Numbered from the stretch's first letter, positions 1 through 12,675 are shown. The stretch is DNA of 64,000 bases from Triplophysa rosa (GCF_024868665.1 NC_079897.1:1520441-1584440), one strand, 5' to 3'. Program-made: numbers and translations. Notes: a model not told the origin generated them from the letters alone.

Positions 1-81
1 AGCAACGGCCGGGATCCACAGGCGCTGGCTAAAGCTGTGCAGATTCACCACGACACCCTGAGGACCATGTACTTTGCCTAA
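1..81 (+). CDS. C-terminal end of an unidentified plus-strand gene (GARRE1 candidate)
   Basis: The frame is open from the first base and ends with TAA at 79-81. It gives 26 residues that include QALAKAVQIHHDTLRTMYFA, a short helical C-terminus. The exon boundary lies outside the window. No domain is present in the piece. From memory of gene order on human 19q13 (GARRE1/KIAA0355 lies about 1 Mb from the FFAR genes), GARRE1 is a candidate, but I cannot confirm it from 26 residues. The long stretch that follows, relatively poor in transposons and ending at an AATAAA, fits a terminal exon. That it is coding is likely; its identity is only a guess. Confidence 0.6.
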   Translation, partial: SNGRDPQALAKAVQIHHDTLRTMYFA

Positions 82-3000
82 ACCAGCTCAGATTCAGCCC
101 GTATTCAAGCAGTCACGCACCCAACCGTCGACCACATACACACCATGGACTCGTCCTGAGACGGACGCCCGGCCCACCCCGCCCAGTAAACGTGGACCTG
201 ACACTGTGCAGCAGGAAGACGGGGCCCACGCTTTAATTCCACATGTGGACCTCTGCACTATTATGCAATATCAAACCAGCCAAACGAGGCCGTTCTGTCA
301 CATCCCCTCCAAATCTCCGACGACAACCAAAAGGGAAGCTCTTCTGTGTCCTCTACGTTTATTCACTTCCCCTGCCTGTCGCGTCTCGTACCTCAAGGTT
401 TTCTAACGGCACTTTCCCCCCGTTGTCCCACCCTTCTCCAAGGACGACTTCAGATCGGAAGCAGACCGAGCGTGACAGAAAGGAAGACGTCCGAAGAGGA
501 AACGCTCACATGGATGTGCTCCTCTCCCGATCTCAATTATTTTTGTAGCCAATGGTGACTTAACTAAGTGTAAAAGTGTGCGTTGTGAAGAACCACTTGT
601 GCGTTAGCATACGAAAAGAGAAAATCAAGCTTTTATCGTTAGAGAAGTGCCATCGCCGGGCGCAAAGTCCCTGCCGGACGTTTCATTTGAAGGCAAATTT
701 CACGCTCCACCAGGGGTGGCTCCAAACCCCTTCTGTGAGCTTTTACTTACGCCAACGCAACGTGATCATGTGTTTTAATGTATACTTTCAATTGTGTTCT
801 TTTTCATTTTGGAAACGCCCAAGTTCGTTCCCTCCAGTATTTGTGTTGACGAAAAGCAGATGTGTCCTGTCCGCTGCTCCTTTCTCTCCGTTCAGATGTT
901 GCTATCGTACAGTAGTTTAGTGCAATAATCCGTTAGCCGGATGACATTACCTCCTGGGCGATGAGAAGGAAACGTTACGGCAGGAGCGAGCGAGGAATGG
1001 CCATCGCGCTTGATGCTTTTTTTAAAGGTTGTTAGAGATGTGGCACGTTTGATTTTATTGGCGGTGTTTCATGGCGTGTTAATAAGTGCCTGCTTTTGTC
1101 AATGGTTGATGTTGGGTTTGGTCGATCAAAAGTCCGAAATAATAGACACCTCATTTAGTCCGAGCAGGGGCACAGTTGCGGTCACGTTCGACTGTATGGC
1201 CTTAAAAGATTTCTTAGGATGCGGCGTGGTCGGGCCGGTCCAGTTGTACATTTTACTTATGTTTTTGTTCAGCGTCTCAGTTGTCACTGCCCTGCCTGTT
1301 CAAAGGATTACGCTGCTATTTGTACATGTTCAAGTAGACCGGCGGGCTCCATGCTTCAGTCGGCCTACGCTAGAGAGACCGATCGCCCGCTCCGGGCTCA
1401 CGTTTGTGGGTGCCTGTTATTCACTGGAGGGCCACTAGAGGTCAGTGTAGTGTCTTACTTGAAGAGCGTGGGTGCCTTAATCTCTCTCTCAGCGGCCCGT
1501 CTGAAGCATGTCCGTCTGTGTGCTTTCCGATGGTTTTCTGCACTAAACATTGCGTGATGTACGGTGCTATCAGGTGCGGCATCAGAAATCGGCTAGAGAC
1601 TTCATTCGGAAGATGGGATCACGTGTTATGATGGTGCTGGTCGTGTGTTTTTTTCCTCTCTCGTCAGGACGGACATTTGTTGTTTATTTTTCTTTGTTTG
1701 TTTATTTGTGTTGTGTTTTAATGCATTGAACGGTACAACACTATGGCCAGTCAGAACGAGATTACGGTTAAACGCACGGAGCGCTAGAAACGAATCGCTT
1801 CAAATCTTATCAATAACAATTTTAGTCCAGACACGAGGTCTAGTCATAGTTTTTCGATTATGCAAAGGAAGGATTTGAATGAGGAGGGTGTAAAGGGTTT
1901 TTACAAAGGCGAGGTGAATGTTTGGCCTCAGGCACGAGGTTATGAGAGGTTTCAGCAGTTCTGCAGGCATCAGCAAACATTCAGCTCCTGACATTGTGCC
2001 GTTTTATTTGACCTTCCGTCATAATACCACTACTGGTGCTTCAGAGCCTCACAAAAAACAAGGTTGGAAGTCAAATCGTTGTGTGGGAATGCCAAATAAC
2101 TGTCATCATTGTCTAGTTATATTTTTATGTAAATCTATATATTACTAATACTTGCCTAAATATGTCTTGTTTGGCCGAGAATAGAAATGCTTTTAATCTT
2201 GCCCTAATGTCATTACAAACATGAGTGACTTACGTTTTAGTCTTCCAGGCCTTGTAATAGCTCTGCTGATATGTGTGTTTTACACATGCTCAAACTTAAT
2301 ATGACCCGATTTGTCATGTGACGACACACAATCGCGACGTGCGTTTAAGATATTTTCACCTGTGACCACGAATGACAATTTTCTCAAATGAACGACATCA
2401 AACGGTCATGTTATCGGTCAGAAGACCTCCATGTATCAGTCAAACTGCACATTTCTCGAACGGAAGGAATGGAATCCGAACTGACATGAGGGCGAGTTAA
2501 TGGCTGGAACGGTTTGGAAAGGTTTGGACGGAAGTTGGAAAAGAAACTGTGGTGGCGGTGAACGTTGGAGGCTTGGGAAGATCGTAGCGTTTGCTTGAGC
2601 GTGTTGCCTGTGGTAGCTTCCGTTATCTTGGTGAATGTGGGTCTTGATGTGTAGAAACCTGAACGCGGAAGGCCACTTCCAAACCCGATGCTCCGTTTTC
2701 TCCCCGTCTTCGTCCGTGATTTAGGGAGGGTCTTCTTTTAGGGTCGAACACGTAACACGACGTTCAAAGTTCATAGAAAGTGCCTTTCTTCTCGATGGTG
2801 CTGATGTATCAGAAACTAAAGTGTATATTAGTCTTACCTTGATGAAGGTGCGCACATGCAAACACACAACACCTTTGGACTTTGATAGCGAGACGATATA
2901 TTAGCGTGACGATATATGCCAAGTACATGAGCGAAGGTTTGAGCTCTCTATCATACTGTATTAGAGGTCGGGACCAACAGACACGACATAGCCTGACCTT

Positions 3001-3994
3001 TGACAGCCTAGCATAGCACTTTATAGACTGCCATCCGAACGGAAAACAAAGTCAGTGTGCTTTGCTTTCCTTCTTTAAACCCTCGTAAGCCCCTTTGTGT
3101 CGCACTCCAGCGAAAGATGGTCTCTTGTACTTGAAATCTTTGCTGAGGGACTTGGAAAGCAGGTTCACACGGGCGTCTCACTACGCCTCTATAAAAGAGG
3201 GTTTTGTTTTTAGTGGCCTATGGATCTCTGCGTGTTATGCCCCATGTGAGATGCACACAGTATATGTTTTCTATGTGACCCGCGTGGCTTGTGTTTGTCT
3301 CGTGGGGAATGTACCTCGATGACAGATCTCAACGCACTGCACCTCACTTACCTTGGTATGCTGCAAATGTTACGAATGAAAGAAGCTGCAGATGGGTGAA
3401 TGTCACAAACACACGCTCATGTTTTACACCGTTCAATTATCAAGGAGATTTGAAGGACTTTGCGTTGGGACCTTTGTTTGCGTGACAATTAAGCATCTTT
3501 TTTTTGTACTGATTTGAAAGATCATTGCAATTTCCGTTTTTACTGGAGGCTTTGGGTCAGACTAGAATAAATCAGCCCCGATACGGAAAAAAACGGCTTA
3601 ATTGTCATGAAAATGCCACGATGCAAAAAGCCCTAAAAACGGACTTCGTACCTGGAAAATAGAATGAAAACATGAGCCGGACGTGTTTCGACGAACCCAG
3701 ATATTACTTTGATGACGGTATAATGCTTGACTAATGCCTGACAATATCTTTAACACTTTTAAAGGAGTCTAGTTGTAAGAAAAATATAGTTTTTAAATCA
3801 TAACACGTGTCGTTTTCGTCGTTATTGAGCCAACTTTTATTTTATTGTCATATTTAAATGTTTATTTCTTTTAATATATTGGAAATATATATGGGAAATA
3901 TTTAACGATGTATTTATTGAGGGAGTGCTTCATGCGGCATGTTGGGGGGGTGTTAGGGGTGGGACGCCCGCCTCTCAACCTTTGACTTCCTCTC

Positions 3995-4019
3995 TCACAC
4001 ACACACACACACACACACA
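3995..4019. repeat. (CA)n microsatellite
   Basis: A pure CA dinucleotide run of about 25 bases inside the presumed 3' UTR. Confidence 0.9.
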
Positions 4020-5166
4020 AGCACAAGGACAGAGCGGGCAGCGAGGGTGCCCGAGGAGGAGGTCGATGTGTTTGACATCACTTCCTCTTTAGCTGACCCC
4101 GCATCCAAAACTCCTCTTTCCAGCAGAGAGGCTCGTCGCATCCCGCTCGTGCATCTCATCTCTTTAAGGGACGTAGAACCACACTGACTGGGTTATTTTC
4201 AAGAAAAAGCTGATTGATGTTGTTGTTTTTTGTTATCCGGAGCTGCTAAACTCTCAGCCATACAAGTTTCCCTGGCTTGTGGGTGAACAGGAAAGATGTT
4301 TCGATGCGTCTGGTGCTTTAATGGAGCAGGTGTTATTTGTCTTTCGTCATTTGCTTGGGTTTTATTTGTCCTCGTGCCAGAGTCTTTTGAAGCGAGGGGT
4401 CCCATTCCACTCAGACGTACACGTTTATATATAATGAGCCTCAGCCTTAACTGTACACTTTTACTTTCAGACGTGACCCAAGATGTGTGTCAAACGCCTT
4501 GCGTAGCATACTAACTCTCTTATGGCATCTCGGTTCTTTTGTTGTTTTAACCACTAACTGTGCGACGAGTCCGTAACCCTCGACACCAGCGTCGCTCCTA
4601 GTTTAACACGAGCAGACGTCTGAACGCACGAGACCTCGGTCTGTCTCGTGTCGTCATTTCCTAGAAGGACAGAGGCATCGAGCTCCGGCCAAGCTGGTGA
4701 CAGAATGCACGTCGATTCCTCAAAATGTTTACAAAACGGTTTACTGAAACGTCAAGCTCCAGCATTCCAAAAAAAAAGACTGTGAACCATTCGATGAAGA
4801 CAAATGGAAAGTCTGTCCGTTCTGAATTTCAGTGCTCAGCCCTACTTTCATTTTCTGTGCGGTGTCTCTTGGTACGAACACTTGCATCGCGTGATTGTCG
4901 CTGTCTTTTGATGCATAAGAAAGAGCCAAAGTACAGTCGTTCCTTTCCGTCGTGTTCAACCCGACCGCATTGATCCTCAGTATCTCCTCTCGTAACACCA
5001 GGAGCTCTATGGCTTTGTCCTGTCTTCTCTCTCTCTGATGTACCAAGGGATCTTTCTTTTACCTTGAAATGTCTTTCTTTTTGTTTTGTAATACTCTCTT
5101 TGTAGATCAATGGCCTTTTAGTGTTGCTTTGCTTCAGTTTGGAGTGTATCTTTCACTAATACTTGC

Positions 5167-5172
5167 AATAAA
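5167..5172 (+). terminator. Polyadenylation signal AATAAA, plus strand
   Basis: Canonical hexamer at the end of the repeat-poor stretch that follows the stop codon at 81. It is convergent with the minus-strand signal near 5714, so the two genes would end about 0.5 kb apart. Confidence 0.45.
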
Positions 5173-5713
5173 AAGCTTTGCTTTTCAAACCGACCTGAAA
5201 TTTCGTCTGGATTTATTTCGCTATAGCGATGACATGTGTCCCACACATAGAACCAGTATATACTGTACAAGATATTAAAATCATGTCGAAGTGATAAAGA
5301 AATCAGTGGAAGGCCTGTTTCTCGTGATGTGCGATGCAATCGTGTCACCTGCTGTCCGTTTGAGTTTGCTGGTTACCTTTGACCCACAGGGCCGGCGGAC
5401 ATCAGCTGTGACACCACAGATGCCACCAATATTTGATCTCGTTGCTCACAAAAGACTGCAGATTGATGTGCCGTGTCATTGTTTTGTCTAATTGGTTGAA
5501 TGCAAACTTATAGCAGTGTTTGGGTTTTTTCTCTCTGAAAGAATATCAAGATCTAAATGAATGCTTCACTGGGACTGTTTGGAATTTACCGCACGTCTAG
5601 TCAACATAAAGCTATCGTGCCGTGAGAAATACAGTATGAAAGAATCACACCTGGAAGCGTACGGTACAAAACGGAGACAACTTCAAAATGACGGTGTATA
5701 AGGGAATATGGGT

Positions 5714-5719
5714 TTTATT
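5714..5719 (-). terminator. Polyadenylation signal of the proximal minus-strand Ig receptor
   Basis: TTTATT on the plus strand reads AATAAA on the minus strand. It lies about 320 bases downstream of the stop codon at 6037-6039. Confidence 0.45.
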
Positions 5720-6036
5720 CTAACATCCAAAACATGCATTTGGCAATTGAGGAATCACAGTCAAGTGTTTTGATATTAGTCTGCTACGGTTACATAAAAA
5801 TGCTGGTCAGATTAATACAAAGAAAAATGCATAATTCACGAAGTTTAATAATACGAAAATGCAATGCAATGATCAATAAAAAACTGTATTTGTTTTTCAA
5901 AACTCTGAGGCGACTGATAATCGATGAGCTTTTTCAGTTTCCAGTCATTTCAATGTCACGGCGTTCAAAAAAGAGGAAGTTGGTCCTCTGTGGTGTGACA
6001 TCACTTCCTGTGGTCAGCTAGTCCTGACCAGCGCGC

Positions 6037-9000
6037 TCACAGTGTGTTTTCATACGACTCCCACAAACGCTGTCTTCTGTTCCTCTGATGCCTTCTGCAT
6101 GCAGAAAATAAAACAAAATCAAAACAAAGGAAACTTCAATGAAACGCAAGAAAATGCCTTCGTTAAAAATCGGATAATATTTGAAATGTACTCGATTTCA
6201 AATTCTGACTGGATGAGATTTGATCAAAGACATAGTTTGCTTGGAATCAAGGATGTTTTCGCTGTTTTACTCGAGCCAAGTACACCTTCATTATACTTTT
6301 AAGTACATCTCCGTTCAGAGATATAGTGACCGTCACTATGTCAAGTATGCTATTTCTTAGAAATACATAGAAAGTAGACTTTATTATATTTGACTTTAAA
6401 AGAAGTATACGAATCCCGCTTACTGTATAAATCATAACCGTATAAAACGCACACGGCCGATTTCTTGAATACAGTATATATAGTTTAATAATATGCCAAG
6501 TTGCAACACTGCTTGACAACCTTAAAGTGAAGTTGTTGTGTTGCGTGACTGATGACATCACATCCACGCACACATTCAAAATATAACATTTGTTTTGAAC
6601 CTAGAGAGGAATCTCTGGCATGCGAGCAATCTGTCTGTGGTGATTCATTAGCAAAACAGCTAACTTTCAAAAGAGATTATGAATTGTTAGCTCTTGACGT
6701 GTTGAGACGATCTCCACTGACAGCATTTGTATCATACTGTACATTACTGGAGAAACTCAACACACCTTCGGTTGATAAAAACAAACAAACCGGTGCAAAA
6801 TACTGAAAGTGTAACTGTACCTCCACAGCATAAAGGCCAGACGCGCAGCTATGATCGCCAGCAGCAGTAAGAAACACACAACGACAGCAGTTGTGTGTCT
6901 GTCGTCCTGCTCACACGCCTCTGAAACACAGATCTCACATCAGTGCAACTGTCAGCAAACATCTCGCAACACATCCATCAACAGCTGCTTCACGTCCTGA
7001 GCCTTAATGAAGACTAATCATGAGAATTAATGAGCTTTTACCCAAATACAATACTATCGTAGCCTTGAACTTCAAAAAATAGTATACTTCAAATTCGTTT
7101 TATTAAATATATTTGAGTAAAGTTCTAGTGTGGTTAGTGTACTTTATGTAGTAAGTATCTAACATCAATTTATTAGTACAGTAGTCTACTTGTAAGTGTA
7201 CTATTTCAATACTACATGGGATTAAATTGGCCCACATTTTATTTAAAAAAAACAAAAAAACACTTCACTTTAAAGGGATAGTTCACCCAAAAATGAAAAT
7301 TCTGTTATCATTTAAGGGCCGGGTATACTTGAGTTTCCGCGTCCGTCTCGTGCACAAACGCGTCCGCACAGCTTCTTGAGCATACTCAATCGCGGATAAG
7401 CGTGGAAAGACGAGTTTGACACATGCGCAGTACGTCACCGAGTGGACTCGGCTGATTAAACATTTTTTCACGCATGCGCTGTTGTGCGCGTTCCGTCCGC
7501 GCAGTTTAAAAAAATGGGCTGCACGAGGACGACCGCGGACGCTCCTGATGACGAAAATTGCGTCATGCTGGGTGGTGCGCGGACGGCCGAAATATACTTC
7601 TGCCTTTACTCACCCTTAGATTGTTCCAAACCTGTATAAATGTATTTTTTCAGCTAAACACAAAGTAAGATATCTGGAAGAATGTCAGTATCCAAACAGT
7701 TCCATTGACTCCTATAGTATTTATTTTCCCTAGTATGGCAGTAAATGGGGGATAACATCTCTTTGGTTACTGACATTCTTCCAAATATCTTCCTTTGAAA
7801 TTTATACTGGTTTGGAGGGCGAGTAAATATTGACAGAATTTTTGGGTGAACTATCCCTTTAAGTGAATTTACTGTTACATAATATAGCTATAGTTTACCA
7901 TTTATATTATATAAACTTTAAACTTGAACGAACAATTTGATAAAACGTTATAAATACTTGACTTGTACTTAAAAGGACACTTAAGCGTACTTGACTTATA
8001 CTTATATTTCTGAGAAGTACATAAAAAGTAGGCTGAAAGTATACTTTATTTTTATTTAAAAGTATACCAATAGCACACTTGAATAAACGTGGGTTTTGTA
8101 AAACCGTAAGACATAAGAATCCACTCATTTATTTCAGTAAATATATTCTAAAACAACAGAATTATTTAAATTAGACGAGCGGATGGAGGGCGACGCCCTA
8201 GCAACCATGCAAAGCTTGCGATCTCTACCTGCAGTGCATGCAAAACATACCATCGTACTCGCACCATCAGAATGTTTGACTCTAGTCCCTGACACGTAGT
8301 TTTAAGTATAAAGTCTACAGTAGTTTGTGTGATTGGTCAGGGTTGTGTCGTACCCGCCGTGTAGGTGGCCGAGCTGTAGCCCAGTTTGTTGCTCACCACA
8401 CAGGTGAAGTGTCCACAGAACGTGCCGGAGACGTGCAGAGACCTTCCGTCCGCAGACACGCGGCCCACCTCCTCTGTCACCACCACTTTCTCATGCAGCC
8501 AGGTGAAGGTGGGCTCGGACCCCCAGGCCTCCATACAGTGAAGAACGGAGTGTGACACGTTCACCATCACGGACACATGATTCACTGCCACTACACACAA
8601 GCACACATGAACCAGACGTTTGTACATTACATATGGGTAAAGTAGACAGAAATGCAATCTACACTTCCACGACATCAACAGAATGTTTTGGGTAAATTTC
8701 GGTTGCATGTTGGAGTGTACATTTGTCTTGTGTCAACACAGTGAGCAAAACAAACAGAAAGTGTGTTTCATGTTTAATGCGATGAAGATTTAGTTCGACT
8801 TGCGATACTCTCGGACTGTCTGCTGCGCTGAGCGTCTCTGTCCGGCTTGGTTTATAACTGTGATGGTATATACGCCGCTGTCCGCAGGTTGATAACCTCT
8901 GATCTTCAGCACGGCTCCTTGTTCCTCTAATGTCACCTTCTCATCAGATGTTCTACGAGGAAACTCGGCCACTGTATAATTCTTCCCAGAGTTCTTTGCT

Positions 9001-9612
9001 GCGTGGTCCCATGTCACCCTGGTCAGACTTTCACCGTCTAGCAGGTCAATCTGTGCCCTCAGGATGAAACTCTGACCCTTGATGACACACGACGCCTGGT
9101 GGGTTTTAAAGCGTACGGACAAACCCTGGCAGCTCCACAGCACTGCTGAACAAACAAAAATATTGATCGACCTTTCATAACCGTTCATCACCCAAACATA
9201 AAACATTTTTCATCCTCGTGTCATTTTTGACCTGTATGACTTTCTTCTGTAGAACACAAAAGAAGATATTTTGAAGAATGTCGATCATCAAACAACACTG
9301 AACCCCATTGACTTCCGTTGTATGAACACAAAACCCCCAAAACATTTCTCAAAATATCTTCCTTTGTGTTTCACAGACGAAAACGTGACATGGGTGTTTT
9401 CAATCACATGAGGGTGAATAAATGATGACATAGTTTCTATTGTTGGCTGAACTGTCCCTTTAAGAGAGAGGGTATACAAATGGATGTTTGTTGTTTAAAG
9501 AAGTAGAAAGATTGAAACTTGACAAATCAAACATTTGAACTCTAAAGAACAACTCACGGCAGACATGATAAAGTAGGAAGGTCCAATAAAAGCGGCGTTG
9601 TTGTAGTTCCAT
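6037..9612 (-). CDS. Two-Ig-domain transmembrane receptor, CD2/SLAM- or CEACAM-like (copy 2 of the tandem pair)
   Basis: Five coding exons join with consistent phases: 9558-9612 (signal peptide, start MELQQRRF), 8804-9145 (Ig 1), 8354-8590 (Ig 2), 6821-6920 (membrane segment) and 6037-6094 (tail, stop TGA). The product is 263 residues. Ig 1 has the C-strand Trp (VTWDH) and DSGVYTITV but lacks the B/F cysteine pair, as in first domains of CD2/SLAM, HEPACAM and CEACAM proteins. Ig 2 has Cys, Trp and the FTCVVSN motif. A hydrophobic span (about residues 221-243) precedes an Arg-rich 19-residue tail without an ITIM. The intron after Ig 1 appears to use a GC donor. The tail exon is the least certain; it was chosen for its phase, long pyrimidine tract and basic composition. 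Exon order and phases match the gene at 10121-12675, so the two are tandem duplicates. Surface adhesion or immune recognition is inferred. Confidence 0.75.
7269..7862. mobile_element. Foldback MITE (TTAAAGGGATAGTTCACCC family) carrying a nested insertion
   Basis: It begins TTAAAGGGATAGTTCACCC and ends GGGTGAACTATCCCTTTAA, an inverted match. The internal arms are also complementary (CTGACATTCTTCCAAATATC and its inverse), so the element can fold into a long hairpin. It resembles the short hairpin elements of zebrafish called Angel, a name given from memory. It is interrupted at 7315-7605 by another element. Confidence 0.8.
7315..7605. mobile_element. Nested 291-bp MITE with TTA target duplication
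   Basis: It starts AGGGCCGGGTATACTT and ends AAATATACTTCTGCCT, imperfect terminal inverted repeats of about 16 bases. TTA flanks both ends (7312-7314 and 7606-7608) and splits the host motif CATTTACTCACC that is intact in sister copies. A 3-bp TWA target fits PIF/Harbinger-type transposition. It is GC-rich against an AT-rich surround. Confidence 0.7.
9182..9463. mobile_element. Foldback MITE copy, degraded 5' end
   Basis: The right end reads GCTGAACTGTCCCTTTAA and the centre has the paired motifs AAGAAGATATTTTGAAGAAT and CTCAAAATATCTTCCTTTGTG. It lies in the first coding intron of the proximal minus-strand Ig gene. Confidence 0.7.
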
Positions 9613-9931
9613 GTCACCTGCGTGTAGTTAACCCACAGCCAGATAAACATTATACAAAATACAAATAACTTAGCAGTTAAATTCGACTCACCTCCTCGTG
9701 TGTATGTGCAGAAACATCTTCTGTTCCAGATAACTCACGCTGGAATGGTTCACGTTGTGTGGACGGCTTCGGCTTTGTTCTCATCTGCTTCACTGAGTCA
9801 AAGGGCTTTAGGCGTCACCTTGTTTTCAAGCAGCAATTTCCTTTTTCCCTTTCCTGTAGAATGTTTCCAAAGTAACCCGCTCCCACCCCATCACCGTCAC
9901 ATGTGACCACACTCAGTGTTAGTTTCACATT

Positions 9932-9937
9932 TTTATT
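9932..9937 (-). terminator. Polyadenylation signal of the distal minus-strand Ig receptor
   Basis: AATAAA on the minus strand, about 185 bases downstream of the stop codon at 10121-10123 and before the first exon of the next Ig gene. Confidence 0.5.
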
Positions 9938-10120
9938 CTTTGTAAACTCATGCCAAAAGACACGAATGAGGTAGACTTTAGTGTTTTCTGTTACTCTACA
10001 GGATATATCAGATCAAGAGAAAAACACATATGTACAACTTATTATTGTGAAGTATCACTGTAGAGGAAAGATAGCTTAACAAACTGAAATAACCATTAAA
10101 AAGTATAAACAAGAAATAAA

Positions 10121-12675
10121 TTATTGCTCATTAGGGTCATCCACAGGAACTCTCCGTCTTCTGGTTTTGTAGTACTTCCAGATGAAGAACCCTCTGAAAG
10201 AAAAAGTTTGCGTGAAAAGAAATAAGTAAGAAATAAGCAAACATATACGGTGTGTAAACAAGCTTGATGTTTTTCAATCCTAACAATATTTTATATTTTC
10301 CCAAAAAGAACAAAACAGCCACTGTTGCAGATTAAATTGAAAACCTTTAATGCAAGAAATCCAGTCACGTCATCTTTCACTGATGAATATACACAGAAGC
10401 ATATTTAGCTTATTTAAATATAAAATTAGCATATTTCACACCAATGGAAGCTTAACAGCCAAATAAAAGCCCATTAAAAATGATGCTCAATAATATCCCC
10501 CGGTCCCAAAGCAGATATATAATAAGTCTCAAAGAGTACAGAAATAACATCTTACCCAACCAAACAAACAACGAGAGCAAAGAAAAGTCCAATGACCAGT
10601 CCTCCGTATTTAGAACAGGGCTGGGATTCTGATGACCATCAAACACACATACACAAATACAGTCAAAACACAAACTCGCAACAATCTGTAACAATTTTCT
10701 TTGAAGTGACTAATTCACACGAGATCACTGACGGGTTTAGAGGCTTTATTGTTTCTAATAATCCTATGTTTTCGTAGGATTCACGTGCATCTTACACATT
10801 CACATGAATTCACCAGAATCTCGTGAGAGGTCGGGCTAAAAATGCCTCCCAGACACACACGTTTGTATTCGATTATATTTCATTTTGCTTGGTCAAATAT
10901 GACATCTGTTACAATGGAGTCATTAGCTCTTATTTAAAATGTTTGTTGGTGTTTATCTGATCAGTGTGAATTAGGCCGGAATGAACAAATCAATAACAAC
11001 AATACACTGTACAATTGACTTTGTTTACCTACAGATGTGTGTTTTGTGAATTGTCATACATGTCACGCTTGAAATGAAATAGGCTTTACTTTCTTTATGC
11101 AAACTGTAATTTCTTATGTTTATATTGTTCCATTTAGACTTTAAATTGGTAGAGCAACCGCTTAAAGGGACACTTCACCCAAAAATGAAAATTCTGTCAT
11201 CATTTACTCGCCTTCGACTTGTTCCAAATGTGTATAAATGTCTTTGTTCTGATGATCACAGAGGAAGATATTTGGAAGAATGCTTATAACCAGACAGATT
11301 TTGCCCCCCATTGACTCCCATAGAAGGAAAAACTGTTTGCTGTCCTACATTCTTCAAAATATCTTCTGTTGTGTTCAAAGTCATTTTTCCTACTATGGGA
11401 GTCGATGGGGGGGCAAGATATGTCTGGTTACAAGCATTCTTCCAAATATCTTCATCTGTGTTCATCAGAACAAAGACATTTATGCAGATTTGGAACAACT
11501 CGATGGTGAGTAAATGATGGCAGAATTTTCATTTTTGGGTGAAGTGTCCGTTTAAACATCATGGATTCGATGATGTATGAAATGTATACCTCTGATTAGT
11601 AATGATTTGTTTTATGTATGTTCTACAATGTATGTGAAACTGCTTTGCAACAGCGTATGTTGTAAATATGAACAAATATTTCAATGCAAAAGTGTAAATG
11701 TAGTTTTCGGGATATTCAGACGTAAATACAGTACACCGTTAGAAAAGGAAACGGTTTCTTAACCTGTGATTGTCTGATAATGTGTTACAGATATTCCCAA
11801 ACTGCTGCTGATGACACATGTGTAGTTTCGTCCTTTAACTTCGGAGATGTTGAGTCTTTTCCCATTATCCATCAGCGCCATTTGATCGGTTACCACAACA
11901 TCATCCACCACCCATGTGAACTGAGGGCTGTCCCACTGTGTCACGCCGATGACCTCCACAAAACATTCCAAAACACTTGCAACAGATGCTTTCGGAGGCT
12001 CGTCTGAAATAAAAGAAAGAAACATGACCTGTTTATCCAGTTATATGTTATCGTGGAGTTCTGCACGAGGTGCTACCTTTCAATTTAATTATAGCCACGC
12101 GTGTGAAGGGAAGGAAATATGTAAAACAGCTGCTAGGTCAGTCAGACGATAACGTTTGCATACTGTAGGTAAAGTCTGAACTAGTTACCCATCTTTTTGA
12201 CTTCTATGGAGGCATGCTCCTGTTGTCCATCGCTGTCGGTTACGGTGATCTTATAGGTCCCAAAATCCTCTGGTCTCACATGCTTGATCCGCAGAAGTGA
12301 ATCATCCTTCTCCAGAGATATTCGGTCGTTCTGTGAAATCCTCACGTTCTCTGTGCCTCTCTCACACTCCCACGTCACCATGTCAATCTTGTCGTCTTGA
12401 TTTTGTTTTAATTCAGCCTCCAGAACCAGAGTCTGACCCACAGCCACCTGCAGCTGACGTCCAATTTTGAAGTGGACAGACACCGTTCCATCAACAAACC
12501 CTGGCACTGATGACAAATATTTCATATTTAATACATAACTGGTTTGTTATTATTCTTGAAGTGTACACAAGAGGTTGCCGTACAGGTTTTATTGAGAACT
12601 GTTTCATTCAACAACATCAGACTCACTCTGAGAAAACATAAGAAACAGAATCCAGACCAGCTTCCATAAACCCAT
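10121..12675 (-). CDS. Two-Ig-domain transmembrane receptor, CD2/SLAM- or CEACAM-like (copy 1 of the tandem pair)
   Basis: Coding exons are 12627-12675 (signal peptide, MGLWKLVWILFLMF), 12189-12506 (Ig 1), 11764-12003 (Ig 2), 10556-10628 (membrane) and 10121-10193 (tail, stop TAA). All splice sites are GT-AG and the phases (1,1,1,2) close into 250 residues. Ig 1 has the C-strand Trp (VTWECE) and EDFGTYKITV but no B/F cysteine pair. Ig 2 has Cys, FTWVVDD and NYTCVISS, with potential N-glycosylation at NIS and NYT. The membrane segment covers about residues 210-231. A KTRRRR stop-transfer motif follows, with a short acidic end and no ITIM. A donor-like site at 12873/12874 suggests a noncoding first exon upstream. 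It is the tandem paralogue of 6037-9612 and divergent from the CEACAM-like gene at 14490. A ligand cannot be read from sequence. Confidence 0.85.
11162..11555. mobile_element. Near-complete foldback MITE (394 bp)
   Basis: The ends TTAAAGGGACACTTCACCCA and TGGGTGAAGTGTCCGTTTAA are inverted matches. The two halves continue to pair inward (ATTCTGTCATCATTTACTC with GAGTAAATGATGGCAGAAT). It lies in the intron between Ig 2 and the membrane exon of the minus-strand gene. The short open frames across it are artefacts. Confidence 0.85.

Larger units (their letters stand above)
82..5190 (+). other. Probable long 3' UTR of the plus-strand gene ending at 81
   Basis: No convincing coding exon is visible for 5 kb. 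Open frames here are short, overlapping and without domain character. The stretch has few recognisable transposon copies compared with the rest of the window and contains one (CA)n run near 3995-4019. A canonical AATAAA stands at 5167-5172. This fits a single long 3' UTR, but transcription is inferred, not seen. Confidence 0.5.
6270..8115. repeat. Degraded AAGTATACTT-type repeat in introns of the minus-strand Ig gene, split by a later insertion
   Basis: Blocks at about 6270-6400, 7070-7215 and 7960-8110 share motifs such as AGTATACTT and AAGTGTACTT. A similar block is at 40360-40540. The stretch between the second and third blocks is a foldback element. I see no coding sequence in it other than the membrane exon at 6821-6920. 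Confidence 0.4.

Noticed and set aside
1010..1438. 142-residue open frame after the first gene
   Set aside because: No domain, no splice context, and it lies in the presumed 3' UTR with overlapping frames of similar length.
11256..11517. Overlapping open frames on both strands
   Set aside because: They are the two arms of a foldback MITE.
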